Source: Nitrospina sp052156635
GTDB lineage: Bacteria > Nitrospinota > Nitrospinia > Nitrospinales > Nitrospinaceae
Reading direction: 5' to 3'
Assembly: GCF_052156635.1 (NCBI RefSeq)
Contig: NZ_JBQKUO010000003.1
Location: 248,001 to 312,000, forward strand
DNA: 64,000 nucleotides
Part shown: in pieces, positions 1-11,387 of the stretch
Position numbering within the stretch: the stretch's first letter is position 1
Layout: each line of letters begins with the position of its first letter
Program-made: the position numbers and the translations under genes
The notes under the pieces: generated by a model
Databases searched by the model: none
The model's input: the letters and a program-made list of their open reading frames with translations, nothing else
Told to the model about the DNA's origin: nothing

Positions 1-424
1 ACGGGCGCGTTGTCTCATTACTGCGCCGGAAACGGTCGATGGCGCGGAAGGTCGCGGTCTTCAAATGATCCGGATGCACCTCGGTGACTTCGATGTCGAT
101 CGACTCCTCGTAGCGGTCCACCAGGTTCCAGGTGAAGCCCCCCAGCTTGCCCTCGACGTTGGCGATGAAGTGTTCCGGCCCGAACAGGCGGAGCGTGTGG
201 CCGCGGCCGAAGGCGATGCGCAACAGCCGGTCGAAGCCGATGAAGTGGTCGATGTGCGTGTGGCTGACGAACACGTGGCTGACTTTAAGCAGATCGACAT
301 TGGCGATGCGGTGAATTTCGCCCAGGTCGAACAACAGCGCGCGCTTTTCATACAGAAAACGCACGAACAGGCCCGGGTCGCCCAACGGATCGTTCACCAG
401 CGATGGATGCAAAATCGGTTTCAT
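1..424 (-). CDS. Ribonuclease Z-like metallo-beta-lactamase fold protein (partial)
   Basis: Reading in from an ATG at 424, 141 codons are open to the left edge, so the C-terminal part lies outside the window. The protein starts MKPILHPSLVNDPLGDPGLF and carries the metal-binding motif SHTHIDH at about residues 54-60, followed by FIGFDRLLR. The HxHxDH motif and the flanking sequence fit the RNase Z/ElaC branch of the MBL superfamily, whose best known member cleaves the 3' trailer of tRNA precursors. Branch assignment is an inference, since the later His and Asp ligands are not visible. No strong Shine-Dalgarno is seen before 424; a palindromic repeat follows upstream at 442-522. Confidence 0.8.
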   Translation of the reverse strand, partial: MKPILHPSLVNDPLGDPGLFVRFLYEKRALLFDLGEIHRIANVDLLKVSHVFVSHTHIDHFIGFDRLLRIAFGRGHTLRLFGPEHFIANVEGKLGGFTWNLVDRYEESIDIEVTEVHPDHLKTATFRAIDRFRRSNETTRP

Positions 425-441
425 AATTTAAAAAACGAAAA

Positions 442-522
442 CATAGATTCTTCGCTGACGCTCAAAATGACAATTCAGGTTACCTGTCATTCTGAGGAGC
501 CAAAGGCGACAAAGAATCTATG
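442..522. repeat. Imperfect palindromic (REP/MITE-like) intergenic repeat
   Basis: The outer arms CATAGATTCTT (442-452) and AAGAATCTATG (512-522) are perfect reverse complements. Inner segments (a TGACA-type motif on each side, near 468-472 and 485-489) also pair, so the whole 81 bases can fold into one long hairpin. This composition resembles the small non-coding palindromic elements dispersed in many bacterial genomes. Copy number cannot be judged from one window. The region from 523 to 584 up to the prfB stop contains a second short dyad (CTCCC ... GGGAG near 547-567). Confidence 0.6.
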
Positions 523-584
523 GGTTCACCCATTCAAAACAGTTGTGCAGAGCTCCCTTTGCTAAGGGGAGAGAAATTAAAAAA

Positions 585-1689
<1,105 letters not shown>

Positions 1690-1784
1690 AACGACGCCAC
1701 CTCCTGATAGGAATGTTTAACGATTGATGATGAGTCCCCGTATTGTCGCCGAGAACCGCACCCGGCGCAACGGTCCGGAGCGGG

Positions 1785-2714
1785 TCAATGCGCGTTAACA
1801 AGCGTGTAGGGAATCTTGCCCACGGGGTCGAGCCGGTTGTTGTTGTCGATAATGCGTTTGAGGTCGCTTCCCTGGATGGCGTCCACGAACACCCGTGCCG
1901 AGGGCGACGTGACGTCGGGTTCCACCCACCGTTCGGCCAGGTGGACCAGGTCCAGGTTCATGCCCGGAGGCCCGGGATACGCCGCCGCTCGTTTTTTCAG
2001 GGCGTCCGCGGTCATCCGGGATTTATCACGGGTGCCCACCGCCACGGTGGCGCGGCCTTCTTCGTCCTCGAAAAAATACAGGTGTTCGAACACGGCGGTC
2101 AAGGTCTTCCAGTCCGAGGGCTTGTGAATGTTGCTCGGCCCGTACAGGTTTGTCGCCACCACCCCGTCCGGAGACAGCACAGCGCGCAGGTTTTCATAAA
2201 ACTCCACCGTTTTCAGATGAAACGGGATCGATCCGCTTTTGAACGCGTCGAGGATCACCAGGTCGTAATGCCATTTTCCCCGGACACGCTCCAGAAAGCT
2301 GCGCCCATCCTCGGTGTGCACGGTCACGCCATTCTGGTCGAGCGCATAAAAGAATCGTCGGCACAGGCGCGTGACCTTGGCATCGATTTCCACCACGTCG
2401 ATCACCAAACCCGGGAACCAGTGCGACAGCGCCGCAGGCAGCACTCCGCCGCCCTGCCCGATAACGAGCACCCGTTTTGGAGGTGGACGGAACAGCAGAG
2501 CCACCAGGGTCAACCGCGAATACACCAGCACCAGCTCCCGGGGCCGGGCGGGGTCGATGCGGCTTTGCAGGAAAAAGTCACCGTTGCCCCTGAACCACAT
2601 CTCGCGGTGCGTCCCGCTCTGGATGACGAAGATGTCGTTGTACCGGCTGCGGGCGTGGGCCAGCACCTTCAAATCCTCGCCTGTTTCCTGATTTTTCGTC
2701 GGTTGGGAACTCAT
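1785..2714 (-). CDS. Spermidine synthase-like methyltransferase-fold protein
   Basis: A 309-residue protein with the SpeE-type Rossmann core: the nucleotide-binding glycine loop VLVIGQGGGVLPAAL at about residues 83-97, the acidic strand end VVEIDAK, and the EDGRSFL and VILDAF segments that in spermidine synthases line the decarboxylated-SAM and putrescine pocket. The N-terminal half is shorter than in true SpeE, and such short proteins are often annotated only as 'fused MFS/spermidine synthase family'. Aminopropyl transfer is therefore plausible but not proven. No polyamine genes are nearby. It starts at ATG 2714, opposite pckA. Confidence 0.75.
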   Translation of the reverse strand: MSSQPTKNQETGEDLKVLAHARSRYNDIFVIQSGTHREMWFRGNGDFFLQSRIDPARPRELVLVYSRLTLVALLFRPPPKRVLVIGQGGGVLPAALSHWFPGLVIDVVEIDAKVTRLCRRFFYALDQNGVTVHTEDGRSFLERVRGKWHYDLVILDAFKSGSIPFHLKTVEFYENLRAVLSPDGVVATNLYGPSNIHKPSDWKTLTAVFEHLYFFEDEEGRATVAVGTRDKSRMTADALKKRAAAYPGPPGMNLDLVHLAERWVEPDVTSPSARVFVDAIQGSDLKRIIDNNNRLDPVGKIPYTLVNAH

Positions 2715-2939
2715 AGCCCGGACAGAGTAGAGAGGCGTTTCAGGGGAGTTTTTTCACCAAAATTTGCCCGATTGGATCATTTTTTACAAAAATTTTTCTT
2801 TGATCCGCCTCTATGATACCATGAGAAGAATTTAAAAATTCCCAATTTTCCCTATGAAATCCGTCCGTTCCAGCACTTCCGAACGGTGAATTTCCTCAAA
2901 CCCAACCTTTACTCACTTACAACAAGGGAGTGAACCATA

Positions 2940-4583
<1,644 letters not shown>

Positions 4584-4594
4584 CACACGAAGCG

Positions 4595-4625
4595 GCGGCC
4601 CGGGCCCCCGGGCCGCTCTTGCTTT
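4595..4625 (+). terminator. Intrinsic terminator-like hairpin after pckA
   Basis: GCGGCCCGGG at 4595-4604 is the perfect reverse complement of CCCGGGCCGC at 4607-4616, giving a very GC-rich stem with a short loop just after the pckA stop. The following bases (TCTTGCTTTGTT) are only moderately T-rich. Confidence 0.6.
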
Positions 4626-4675
4626 GTTCCCACTCCTCTTATTTAAAGCACACCGTCCTGGAAGGGTTCATTGAC

Positions 4676-5677
4676 TTGGAAACACGCCCCCTCATTGCCG
4701 TCACGCTGGGCGATCCCGCCGGGATCGGTCCCGAAATCATCGCCAGGGCCCTGCCGGGGCGCGTGCTCGATTTCTGCCGTCCGCTCGTGATTGGCGACGC
4801 GGCGTGCGTCGCGCGTCATCTGCAACAATACAACCCGGCGGTCACCGTTCATAAAGTCGCCAGCCCGAAAGACGCGCGATTTGAAGCAGACCAACTCGAT
4901 GTGCTCGACTGCGCGCACGTGCCGGACGACCTGCCGATGGCGCAACCGTCGGCGGCGAGCGGCCGGGCCGCGGTGGAGGCCATCCGCAAGGCCGTCGATC
5001 TCGCACTGGCGCATGAAGTCCACGCTCTCACCACCGCACCGATCAATAAAGAAGCCATTCATCTCGCCGGGCATCCCTACCCCGGCCACACGGAAATGCT
5101 GGCCGACTTCACCGGCACCGAACACGTCGGGCTGATGCTCGCCGGCGGCGACCTGCGCGTGGTGCTCGCCACCACGCACGTGCCTCTGGAGCAGGTGAAG
5201 GCGCTCATCACAAAAGAACGTGTCGAAACCATCCTGCGCGTCACCCACCAGTGGTTGCGCCAGGTGGGCATCGACCGTCCGCGCATCGCGGTGACCGGAC
5301 TCAACCCGCACTGCGGCGACGGCGGCGTGTTCGGCGACGAGGAATCCAAAGCCATCGTGCCCGCGCTCGACACGGTGCGCACCGAGGGGATGGACGTCAC
5401 CGGACCCCACTCCGCCGATGCGTTGTTCGGGCGCATCCACAAAACGCCGTGCGACGCGGTGGTGACGATGTACCACGACCAGGGCATGATCCCGATCAAG
5501 ATGGCGTCGATGGGTTCCGCCGTGAACATCACCCTCGGCCTGCCCATCCTGCGCACCTCGGTCGATCACGGCACGGCGTACGACATCGCGGGAAAGGGCA
5601 TCGCCTCCGCCGACAGCCTGGTGGAAGCCCTGCGCATGGCCGCCCGGCTGTCCCCCACCGCGCACGCCGCCTCATGA
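4676..5677 (+). CDS. pdxA: 4-hydroxythreonine-4-phosphate dehydrogenase
   Basis: NAD-dependent oxidation of 4-phosphohydroxy-L-threonine in the DXP-dependent pyridoxal phosphate pathway. I chose TTG 4676 because GGAAGGG lies about 9 bases upstream and the protein then begins ETRPLIAVTLGDPAGIGPE, matching the family N-terminus (333 residues). Metal and substrate motifs are visible: TTAPINKEA, GHTEMLADF, and the C-terminal DQGMIPIKM and DHGTAYDIAGKG. It is the first gene of a translationally coupled run, since its TGA overlaps the rsmA ATG. Confidence 0.95.
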   Translation: METRPLIAVTLGDPAGIGPEIIARALPGRVLDFCRPLVIGDAACVARHLQQYNPAVTVHKVASPKDARFEADQLDVLDCAHVPDDLPMAQPSAASGRAAVEAIRKAVDLALAHEVHALTTAPINKEAIHLAGHPYPGHTEMLADFTGTEHVGLMLAGGDLRVVLATTHVPLEQVKALITKERVETILRVTHQWLRQVGIDRPRIAVTGLNPHCGDGGVFGDEESKAIVPALDTVRTEGMDVTGPHSADALFGRIHKTPCDAVVTMYHDQGMIPIKMASMGSAVNITLGLPILRTSVDHGTAYDIAGKGIASADSLVEALRMAARLSPTAHAAS

Positions 5678-6462
5678 GAAAAAAACGCACACTCGGACAG
5701 AACTTCCTCACCGATCCCGCCATCGCGGACGAGATCGTTGCGCACGCGCAGATCGAGGACGGCGGCACGGTGATCGAGATCGGTCCCGGTCCCGGCATCC
5801 TCACCGGTCTGCTGCTCGAACGGTGCGGCAGGCTGATCGCGCTGGAGATCGACCCCAAACTCTGCCACCTGCTGAACAAACGCTTCAAGTCGAACCCGAA
5901 ATTCGACCTGCACCAGCAGGACGCGCTGGTGTACGATTACAGCCAGGCGGGGCCGCGGTTCCAGGTGGTGTCGAACCTGCCCTACTACGCGGCGATGCCG
6001 ATCCTCAAACGGCTCATTCAATACGGGAGCCACATCGCCAACATGACGCTCATGTTGCAGCGCGAGGTGGTGGACCGGCTGGTGGCGCAACCGGGAAGCC
6101 GCGATTACGGATCGCTCACCGTGTTCACGCAGTTTCACTGCGAGGTCGAGCGCATCATGGAAGTCGGTAAAAAGAATTTCGATCCACCGCCGAAAGTGGA
6201 CTCGTCGGTGATCCGCCTCATTCCCCGCTCCGCGCCGCCGGTGGAGGTGGACAACCTCAAAACGTTTTTCCACGTCGTGCACGCGGCGTTCTTCCACAAA
6301 CGCAAGATGCTCAAGAACAATCTCAAGAGCCTGGCGAAGCATTTCGATTTCACCTGGCAGGGCATTGAGGATGCCGGGATCGATCCCGCCCGCCGCGGCG
6401 AGACGCTGTCGCTGGAAGAGTTCGCCACGCTGGCCAATTTGATGGAGAGCAAACCGCAATGA
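5674..6462 (+). CDS. rsmA: 16S rRNA (adenine1518-N6/adenine1519-N6)-dimethyltransferase
   Basis: KsgA-family enzyme that dimethylates two adjacent adenines in the 3' hairpin of 16S rRNA, using SAM, during small-subunit assembly. The 262-residue protein begins MRKKRTLGQNFLTDP, the standard family N-terminus. The SAM loop is VIEIGPGPGILTG (about residues 33-45) and the catalytic motif is NLPYYA (about 103-108). Its ATG sits inside the pdxA stop (ATGA), indicating coupling, and its own stop overlaps the next start the same way. The pdxA-rsmA pairing is also seen in enterobacteria. Confidence 0.97.
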   Translation: MRKKRTLGQNFLTDPAIADEIVAHAQIEDGGTVIEIGPGPGILTGLLLERCGRLIALEIDPKLCHLLNKRFKSNPKFDLHQQDALVYDYSQAGPRFQVVSNLPYYAAMPILKRLIQYGSHIANMTLMLQREVVDRLVAQPGSRDYGSLTVFTQFHCEVERIMEVGKKNFDPPPKVDSSVIRLIPRSAPPVEVDNLKTFFHVVHAAFFHKRKMLKNNLKSLAKHFDFTWQGIEDAGIDPARRGETLSLEEFATLANLMESKPQ

Positions 6463-7982
6463 GTGCGGCAGGCAAGCAGGGGAAAGTGATCCTCGTCGGC
6501 GCGGGGCCGGGCGATGTCGGCCTGTTCACGCTGAAAGGCAAGGCGTGGCTGGAGCGCGCCGATGTCGTCATCTACGACTACCTCGCCAACGCGCGCCTGC
6601 TGGCGTTCGCGCCGAAACACGCTGAAGTCATCTACGCCGGAAAGAAGGAGGGGCAGGTGACGTTCTCCCAGGACGAGATGAACGCCATGCTGGTCGCGAA
6701 AGCGAAGGCAGGCAACGTCGTCGTCCGGCTCAAGGGAGGCGATCCGTTCGTCTTCGGGCGCGGCGGCGAGGAATGCGTCGCTCTCCAGAAAGCGGGCGTC
6801 CCGTTCGAAGTGGTGCCGGGGGTGACCGCCTCCACCGGCGTCTCCGCCTACGCCGGCATCCCGCTCACGCACCGCGATTTCTCCTCCACCATCTCCGTCG
6901 TCACCGGTTCCAACGAAAAAGGCAAGGAAGACCTGCACATCGACTGGGAAAAGATCGCCAGCCGCGCGGGCACGCTGGTGTTCCTGATGGGCGCACGCAA
7001 ACTGCAACGCATCAGCGAAAACCTCATGAAATACGGCAAAGACCCGAAAACGCCGATCGCCGTCATCCAGTGGGGCACCACACCCCGGCAGAAAACCTGG
7101 ACGGGCACGCTCGACACCATCGTCGCCATCGCGCAGAAAGAAGAAATCAAACCGCCGGCGCTGACCATCGTCGGCGAGGTGGTGAATCTGAAACCGCACA
7201 TGGACTGGTTCGAGACGCTGCCGCTGTTCGGCAAAACGGTGGTCATCACCCGCGCCGAGGAACAGGCCGACGATTTTACGCAGGCTCTGCTGGAACGCGG
7301 CGCCGAGCCGTACCTGTTTCCGGTGATCGAGACGGTCGAGCCGGAAAGCTGGGAGCCGTTCGACCGCGCGCTGGGCGAACTGGAAAGTTACGACGGGCTC
7401 ATCTTCACCAGCACCAACGGCGTGCGCTGTTTCATGCAGAGGTTGCGGGACACCGGACGCGACATCCGCGACCTCAAGGGTCTCCGGCTGTTCGCCATCG
7501 GGCCGAAAACCGAGCAGGCGGTGACGGACCTCGGCATCCCCGTCGAGGCGGTGCCGGAGAAATTCGTCGCCGAGTCGTTGATCGAAACGCTGGGCAAGGC
7601 GGGATTGAAAGGGAAACGATTGTTACTGCCGCGCGCCGCCGTGGCGCGGGAGACGTTGCCGGACACGTTGCGAGGGATGGGCATTGAAGTCGATGTGTGC
7701 CCGGCGTACCGCACGGTGCTGCCGGACACGGATGCCGCCGATCTCATTGCGCGTTTGCAGGAGGGATCGGTCCACGTGCTCACCTTCACCGCCTCGTCCA
7801 CGGTGAAGCACTTCATGGACCTGGTCGGCGACAAAGTAAAGGATCATCTGAAGGGCGTCACCGTCGCCTGCATCGGACCCATCACCGCCAGGACCGCACA
7901 GGACCTCGGCCTGCCCGTCCACCTCACCGCCAGCGACTACACCGTCCAGGGACTCATCGAAGCGTTGGAAGATTTATTTTAG
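6459..7982 (+). CDS. cobA-hemD: Bifunctional uroporphyrinogen-III C-methyltransferase / uroporphyrinogen-III synthase
   Basis: A 507-residue fusion. Residues 1 to about 250 are a SUMT domain: VGAGPGDVGLFTLKG at the N-terminus, VVRLKGGDPFVFGRGGEE, and VVPGVTAS. It methylates uroporphyrinogen III to precorrin-2 for siroheme and cobalamin. Residues from about 255 onward are a HemD domain (KTVVITRAEEQADDF, FTSTNGVRCF, FTASSTVKHF), which cyclises hydroxymethylbilane. Fusing the two steps places the branch point from heme to corrinoids in one polypeptide. The start overlaps the rsmA stop (ATGA). The fusion is known in several phyla. Confidence 0.95.
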   Translation: MSAAGKQGKVILVGAGPGDVGLFTLKGKAWLERADVVIYDYLANARLLAFAPKHAEVIYAGKKEGQVTFSQDEMNAMLVAKAKAGNVVVRLKGGDPFVFGRGGEECVALQKAGVPFEVVPGVTASTGVSAYAGIPLTHRDFSSTISVVTGSNEKGKEDLHIDWEKIASRAGTLVFLMGARKLQRISENLMKYGKDPKTPIAVIQWGTTPRQKTWTGTLDTIVAIAQKEEIKPPALTIVGEVVNLKPHMDWFETLPLFGKTVVITRAEEQADDFTQALLERGAEPYLFPVIETVEPESWEPFDRALGELESYDGLIFTSTNGVRCFMQRLRDTGRDIRDLKGLRLFAIGPKTEQAVTDLGIPVEAVPEKFVAESLIETLGKAGLKGKRLLLPRAAVARETLPDTLRGMGIEVDVCPAYRTVLPDTDAADLIARLQEGSVHVLTFTASSTVKHFMDLVGDKVKDHLKGVTVACIGPITARTAQDLGLPVHLTASDYTVQGLIEALEDLF

Positions 7983-7995
7983 AGAAAACGCGTGA

Positions 7996-8613
7996 TCAAA
8001 TTGCCAACATCAGGCGGGTGCCGATGGCGAGGGTGACGGCGGCGGTGGCGTAACGGATTTTTCCCAGGTGTCGGGCGACGTGTTCGAATGCGGTGACGCG
8101 GTTCACCATCGCGGCGTACACGGCCATCGTCACAACCATCCCCAGGCAGAACAGAACGATGTAACCGATCACTCCCGCCGGGAACTGGAACAACGCCACC
8201 GGTACAAGAAGCAGAACCCCGGCCCAACCCGCCGTGCCGTGCAACACCCCCATGCCGAACAGCACCCAGCCGGACCGCATCGGCATGCCGCCTGCTTTCC
8301 CATGCGCATCCCCTTTGCGCCGCACCTCACGCAGGGCCAGCCACACGGCGAGGTAAATCATAGACAGGCCGACGACCCGTTCCATCACGCCCAGGTTCAC
8401 CTCAGCGAACACTTCGCGAAGCGGGGTGATGAGTCCGGCCAGCATGAGGAGCGTCAGGCTGTGGCCCAGGGCCCAGCGGAGCGCGAGGAGCACCGTCTGT
8501 TTCAGCGAGCGGCGGTCGAGGAGAAGCGACGACACGGTGGCGACGTGGTCGGCGTCCAGCGCATGCAGGCAACCGAGGAGGAACCCCCCGGCCAAAAGAA
8601 ATCCGTATTCCAT
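7996..8613 (-). CDS. NiCoT/UreH-like integral membrane transporter
   Basis: A 205-residue polytopic membrane protein with about six hydrophobic segments. Near the N-terminus it has LHALDADHVATVSSL, closely matching the H(x)4DH signature that forms the metal-recognition site of nickel/cobalt permeases and HupE/UreJ proteins. A second conserved patch, LGHSLTLL, follows in TM2. Likely role: Ni2+ or Co2+ movement across the inner membrane. Its position next to the CobA-HemD fusion and the presence of MetH in the window make cobalt attractive, but the substrate is inference. Convergent with cobA-hemD. Confidence 0.75.
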   Translation of the reverse strand: MEYGFLLAGGFLLGCLHALDADHVATVSSLLLDRRSLKQTVLLALRWALGHSLTLLMLAGLITPLREVFAEVNLGVMERVVGLSMIYLAVWLALREVRRKGDAHGKAGGMPMRSGWVLFGMGVLHGTAGWAGVLLLVPVALFQFPAGVIGYIVLFCLGMVVTMAVYAAMVNRVTAFEHVARHLGKIRYATAAVTLAIGTRLMLAI

Positions 8614-8850
8614 AAAAACCGGCCCTCAGGCAGTTGATCCGCTCGGATTATAGGGGGTCCCCTCGCCGCCCGCAACGGCTATTCCGAAGGAAGCCCGGAA
8701 ACGGCGGCCTCATTTCGACCCTCCAGAATCCGCCCCGGCCCGGCCGCCCCATTCTTTCTTGTGAATTCCGCCAAAAGGGGTACAATTTCGGTTAATCTCC
8801 CACTGTCGTCGGCATTGCACCCCGGCGGCGTTTGTGAAGGAACGAAATTC

Positions 8851-9198
8851 ATGCGATCCATACGTGTCAGCCACATTCTGTTGAGCACGGAAGACCTGGC
8901 CAACACCCTGCTCGACGGAATGAAGGACATCGACGACCCCAAACTGTTGTACAAGATGTTCGCCAAGATGGCGAAGAAGTACAGCGCCTGCGGCACCCGC
9001 GACAAGGGCGGCGACCTGGGATTTCTCGAGTACAACTCCAACGCCAAGGAGCTGGAAGACGCCGCCATGGCCACGCCCGTCGGCAAGCTGGGCGGGCCGG
9101 TGCAGAGCAAGTTCGGCTACCACATCTTCCTCGTCACCGAAGAGGAGCGCATGGACGACCTCGGCATCGACGGCCTGCACGCCATCTCGCTCAAATAA
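8851..9198 (+). CDS. Parvulin-type peptidyl-prolyl cis-trans isomerase
   Basis: A 115-residue single-domain rotamase. It starts at ATG 8851 behind GAAGGAA, giving MRSIRVSHILLSTED. It has the parvulin hallmarks: VSHILL at the N-terminus, AKKYSACGTRDKGGDLGFLE in the middle (GGDLG is strongly conserved), and GGPVQSKFGYHIFLV at the end. No signal peptide is seen, so it is probably cytosolic. mqnC follows 13 bases downstream, suggesting cotranscription without an obvious functional link. Confidence 0.9.
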   Translation: MRSIRVSHILLSTEDLANTLLDGMKDIDDPKLLYKMFAKMAKKYSACGTRDKGGDLGFLEYNSNAKELEDAAMATPVGKLGGPVQSKFGYHIFLVTEEERMDDLGIDGLHAISLK

Positions 9199-9211
9199 CA
9201 CCCCGTATACC

Positions 9212-10312
9212 GTGAACGCAAACACCACCGCATCCGATTCCCAGGCCGAAGCGATCCTGCAGAAAGCGCTGGACGGCCACCGCCTGTCGCGGGACGAAGG
9301 CGTCGCCCTGTTCGAGGCGAACGACCTGACCCTGCTGGGCAACGTCGCCACGCGCCTCGCGCGCCAGCGCCGCAAGGACGCCGACAACGCCGTCACCTAC
9401 ATCATCGACCGCAACATCAACTACACCAACGTGTGCGTCACCGACTGCTCCTTCTGCGCGTTCTACCGCAAGGAAGACGCGGAAGATGCCTACGTCCTGC
9501 CGTTCGAGACCATCGCGCAGAAGATCGACGAAATCCTGCAGCACGGCGGGCGTCAGATCCTGATGCAGGGCGGGCACCACAAGGATTTGAAGATCGAATA
9601 CTTCGAGGACCTGCTGTCACGGATCAAGGAGCGCTTCGACATCCACATCCACGCGCTGTCGCCGCCGGAGATCGTGCACACCAGCAAGATTTCGAAAATC
9701 TCCTTGAAGGAAACGATCGAGCGGTTGCAGAAGGCGGGACTGGATTCCATTCCCGGCGGCGGGGCGGAGATCCTGGTGGACCGCGTGCGGCGCGTCATCA
9801 GTCCGAAAAAATGCAATACGGACCAGTGGCTGGAGGTGATGGACATCGCCCACCGCCTCGGCATGCCCACCACGGCGACGATGATGTTCGGTCACGTCGA
9901 GACCCTCGCGGAGCGCATCGAGCATCTCGACCGTCTTCGTGAACAGCAGGACAAAACCGGCGGCTTCACCGCGTTCATCCCGTGGCCGTTCCAGGCGGGC
10001 AACACGGACCTGCGGAAAGAAATCGGCGCGAAGAAAACCAGCGGCTGGGAATACCTCAAGACCCTCGCCATCTCGCGCATCTACCTCGACAACATTCCCA
10101 ACATCCAGTCGTCGTGGGTGACGCAGGGGCCGAAGGTGGGACAGATGGCGCTCTACTTCGGCGCCAACGACATGGGGAGCACCATGTTCGAGGAAAACGT
10201 CGTCTCCGCAGCAGGCACGGTGTACCACCTCGACGAAGAAGCCATCCGCCGCCTCATCACCGACAGCGGCTACACACCCCAGCGCCGCACCATGCGTTAC
10301 GAATACGTGTGA
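9212..10312 (+). CDS. mqnC: Cyclic dehypoxanthinyl futalosine synthase (radical SAM)
   Basis: Radical SAM enzyme of the futalosine route to menaquinone that converts dehypoxanthine futalosine to its cyclic form. The 366-residue protein starts at GTG 9212. The cluster motif CVTDCSFCAFYR (CxxxCxxC, about residues 75-86) follows the family-specific stretch VTYIIDRNINYTNV. Other conserved parts are QILMQGGHH, IPGGGAEIL, MPTTATMMFGH and the C-terminal GYTPQRRTMRYE. This sequence style separates it from CofH and MqnE. It implies menaquinone synthesis by the MqnA-D pathway; the other mqn genes are not in the window. Confidence 0.93.
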   Translation: MNANTTASDSQAEAILQKALDGHRLSRDEGVALFEANDLTLLGNVATRLARQRRKDADNAVTYIIDRNINYTNVCVTDCSFCAFYRKEDAEDAYVLPFETIAQKIDEILQHGGRQILMQGGHHKDLKIEYFEDLLSRIKERFDIHIHALSPPEIVHTSKISKISLKETIERLQKAGLDSIPGGGAEILVDRVRRVISPKKCNTDQWLEVMDIAHRLGMPTTATMMFGHVETLAERIEHLDRLREQQDKTGGFTAFIPWPFQAGNTDLRKEIGAKKTSGWEYLKTLAISRIYLDNIPNIQSSWVTQGPKVGQMALYFGANDMGSTMFEENVVSAAGTVYHLDEEAIRRLITDSGYTPQRRTMRYEYV

Positions 10313-10318
10313 AGACGG

Positions 10319-11383
10319 TCAGGTGAACGCGGCCGATTCGCGGTACACCTTGACACCGCGCCGGACGAGGACGTTCAGGATCGCGGCCACCGGCACCGCC
10401 AGCAGGATCCCCAACAGGCCGAACAGCTCCGCGCCGATCAGCACCGCCACCATGATGGCCACCGGGTGCAGGCCGACCTTGTCGCCCACAATGTAGGGGG
10501 TGATGAGGAATCCCTCGATCGCCTGCACCACACCGAACACCGCCACCACCCCGATCAGCGGCACCCAGTCCTGCGTCTGCAGAAACGTCAGCAGGACCGC
10601 CGGGATGAATCCCACCACGATGCCAAGATAGGGAACGAGGTTGGCGTAGCCCGCCATGATGCCGATCAGGAGGCTCAACGGCGTGCCGCAGAAATAAAGA
10701 CCGACACTGTAAAGGATGGCCATGAACGTCGCCACCATCAGCTGCCCGCGCACGAACTGCGACAGCACATCGTCGATCTCCGTCACCACCTGTGTCGTCT
10801 GCTTGTAAAAGCGCGGCGGGATGAGCTTGCCGAGTTTCTCGACGATGACGTCGAAGTCGCGAAGCAGGTAAAACATGGCGACGGGAATGATGACGAGGTT
10901 GACCACGAACAGGAGCGTGTTGACGAAACCGGTGATCGATCCCCACACCCAGCCGCCCGCGGTGCCCAGCAACTCCAGCGGCACGCGGCCGAGTTTCTGC
11001 ATGCTGTCGTGCAGGACTTCACCGATACGTTCGCGGTCGATGCCCGCCAGGTCCTGCAGGTACGGTTGGATCCAGCCCTTGATGACGGTCAGATAATCCG
11101 GCAGGTTTTCGGCAAGGTTCTGGATCTGCACCTGCAGGATGGGAATGAGCACGATGCCCGCCACCAGCACGACGATGAAAAATGAAACGATCAACACCAC
11201 CACCGCGGGTGTGCGCTGGAGTTTCCAGGTTTCCAGCCGGTCCACCAGCGGGTCCAGCAGGTAGGCGATGGCGAAGGCGAGAAAGAACGGCGTCACCACG
11301 CGCCGCACGAAGTAGAGGAACACCAGCGCGACAACGGTGCTCACCAGCAGGGTTATGAGGAGTTTCTTGTCCTTTTCATCCAT
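10319..11383 (-). CDS. AI-2E family (PerM/YdiK-like) membrane protein
   Basis: A 354-residue inner-membrane protein. About eight hydrophobic segments cluster at the N-terminus (LLITLLVSTVVALVFLYFV, FFLAFAIAYLLDPLVDRL) and in the C-terminal half, separated by an amphipathic region of about 80 residues, the typical family layout. The C-terminal block with GYANLVPYLG, LTPYIVGDKVGLHP-like and GAELFGLLGILLAVP is the conserved signature. Functions in this family range from autoinducer export to Na+/H+ antiport, so no substrate is assigned. It lies 4 bases after the secreted-protein gene and in the same direction as rluB and scpB. Confidence 0.85.
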   Translation of the reverse strand: MDEKDKKLLITLLVSTVVALVFLYFVRRVVTPFFLAFAIAYLLDPLVDRLETWKLQRTPAVVVLIVSFFIVVLVAGIVLIPILQVQIQNLAENLPDYLTVIKGWIQPYLQDLAGIDRERIGEVLHDSMQKLGRVPLELLGTAGGWVWGSITGFVNTLLFVVNLVIIPVAMFYLLRDFDVIVEKLGKLIPPRFYKQTTQVVTEIDDVLSQFVRGQLMVATFMAILYSVGLYFCGTPLSLLIGIMAGYANLVPYLGIVVGFIPAVLLTFLQTQDWVPLIGVVAVFGVVQAIEGFLITPYIVGDKVGLHPVAIMVAVLIGAELFGLLGILLAVPVAAILNVLVRRGVKVYRESAAFT

Positions 11384-11387
11384 GCGA

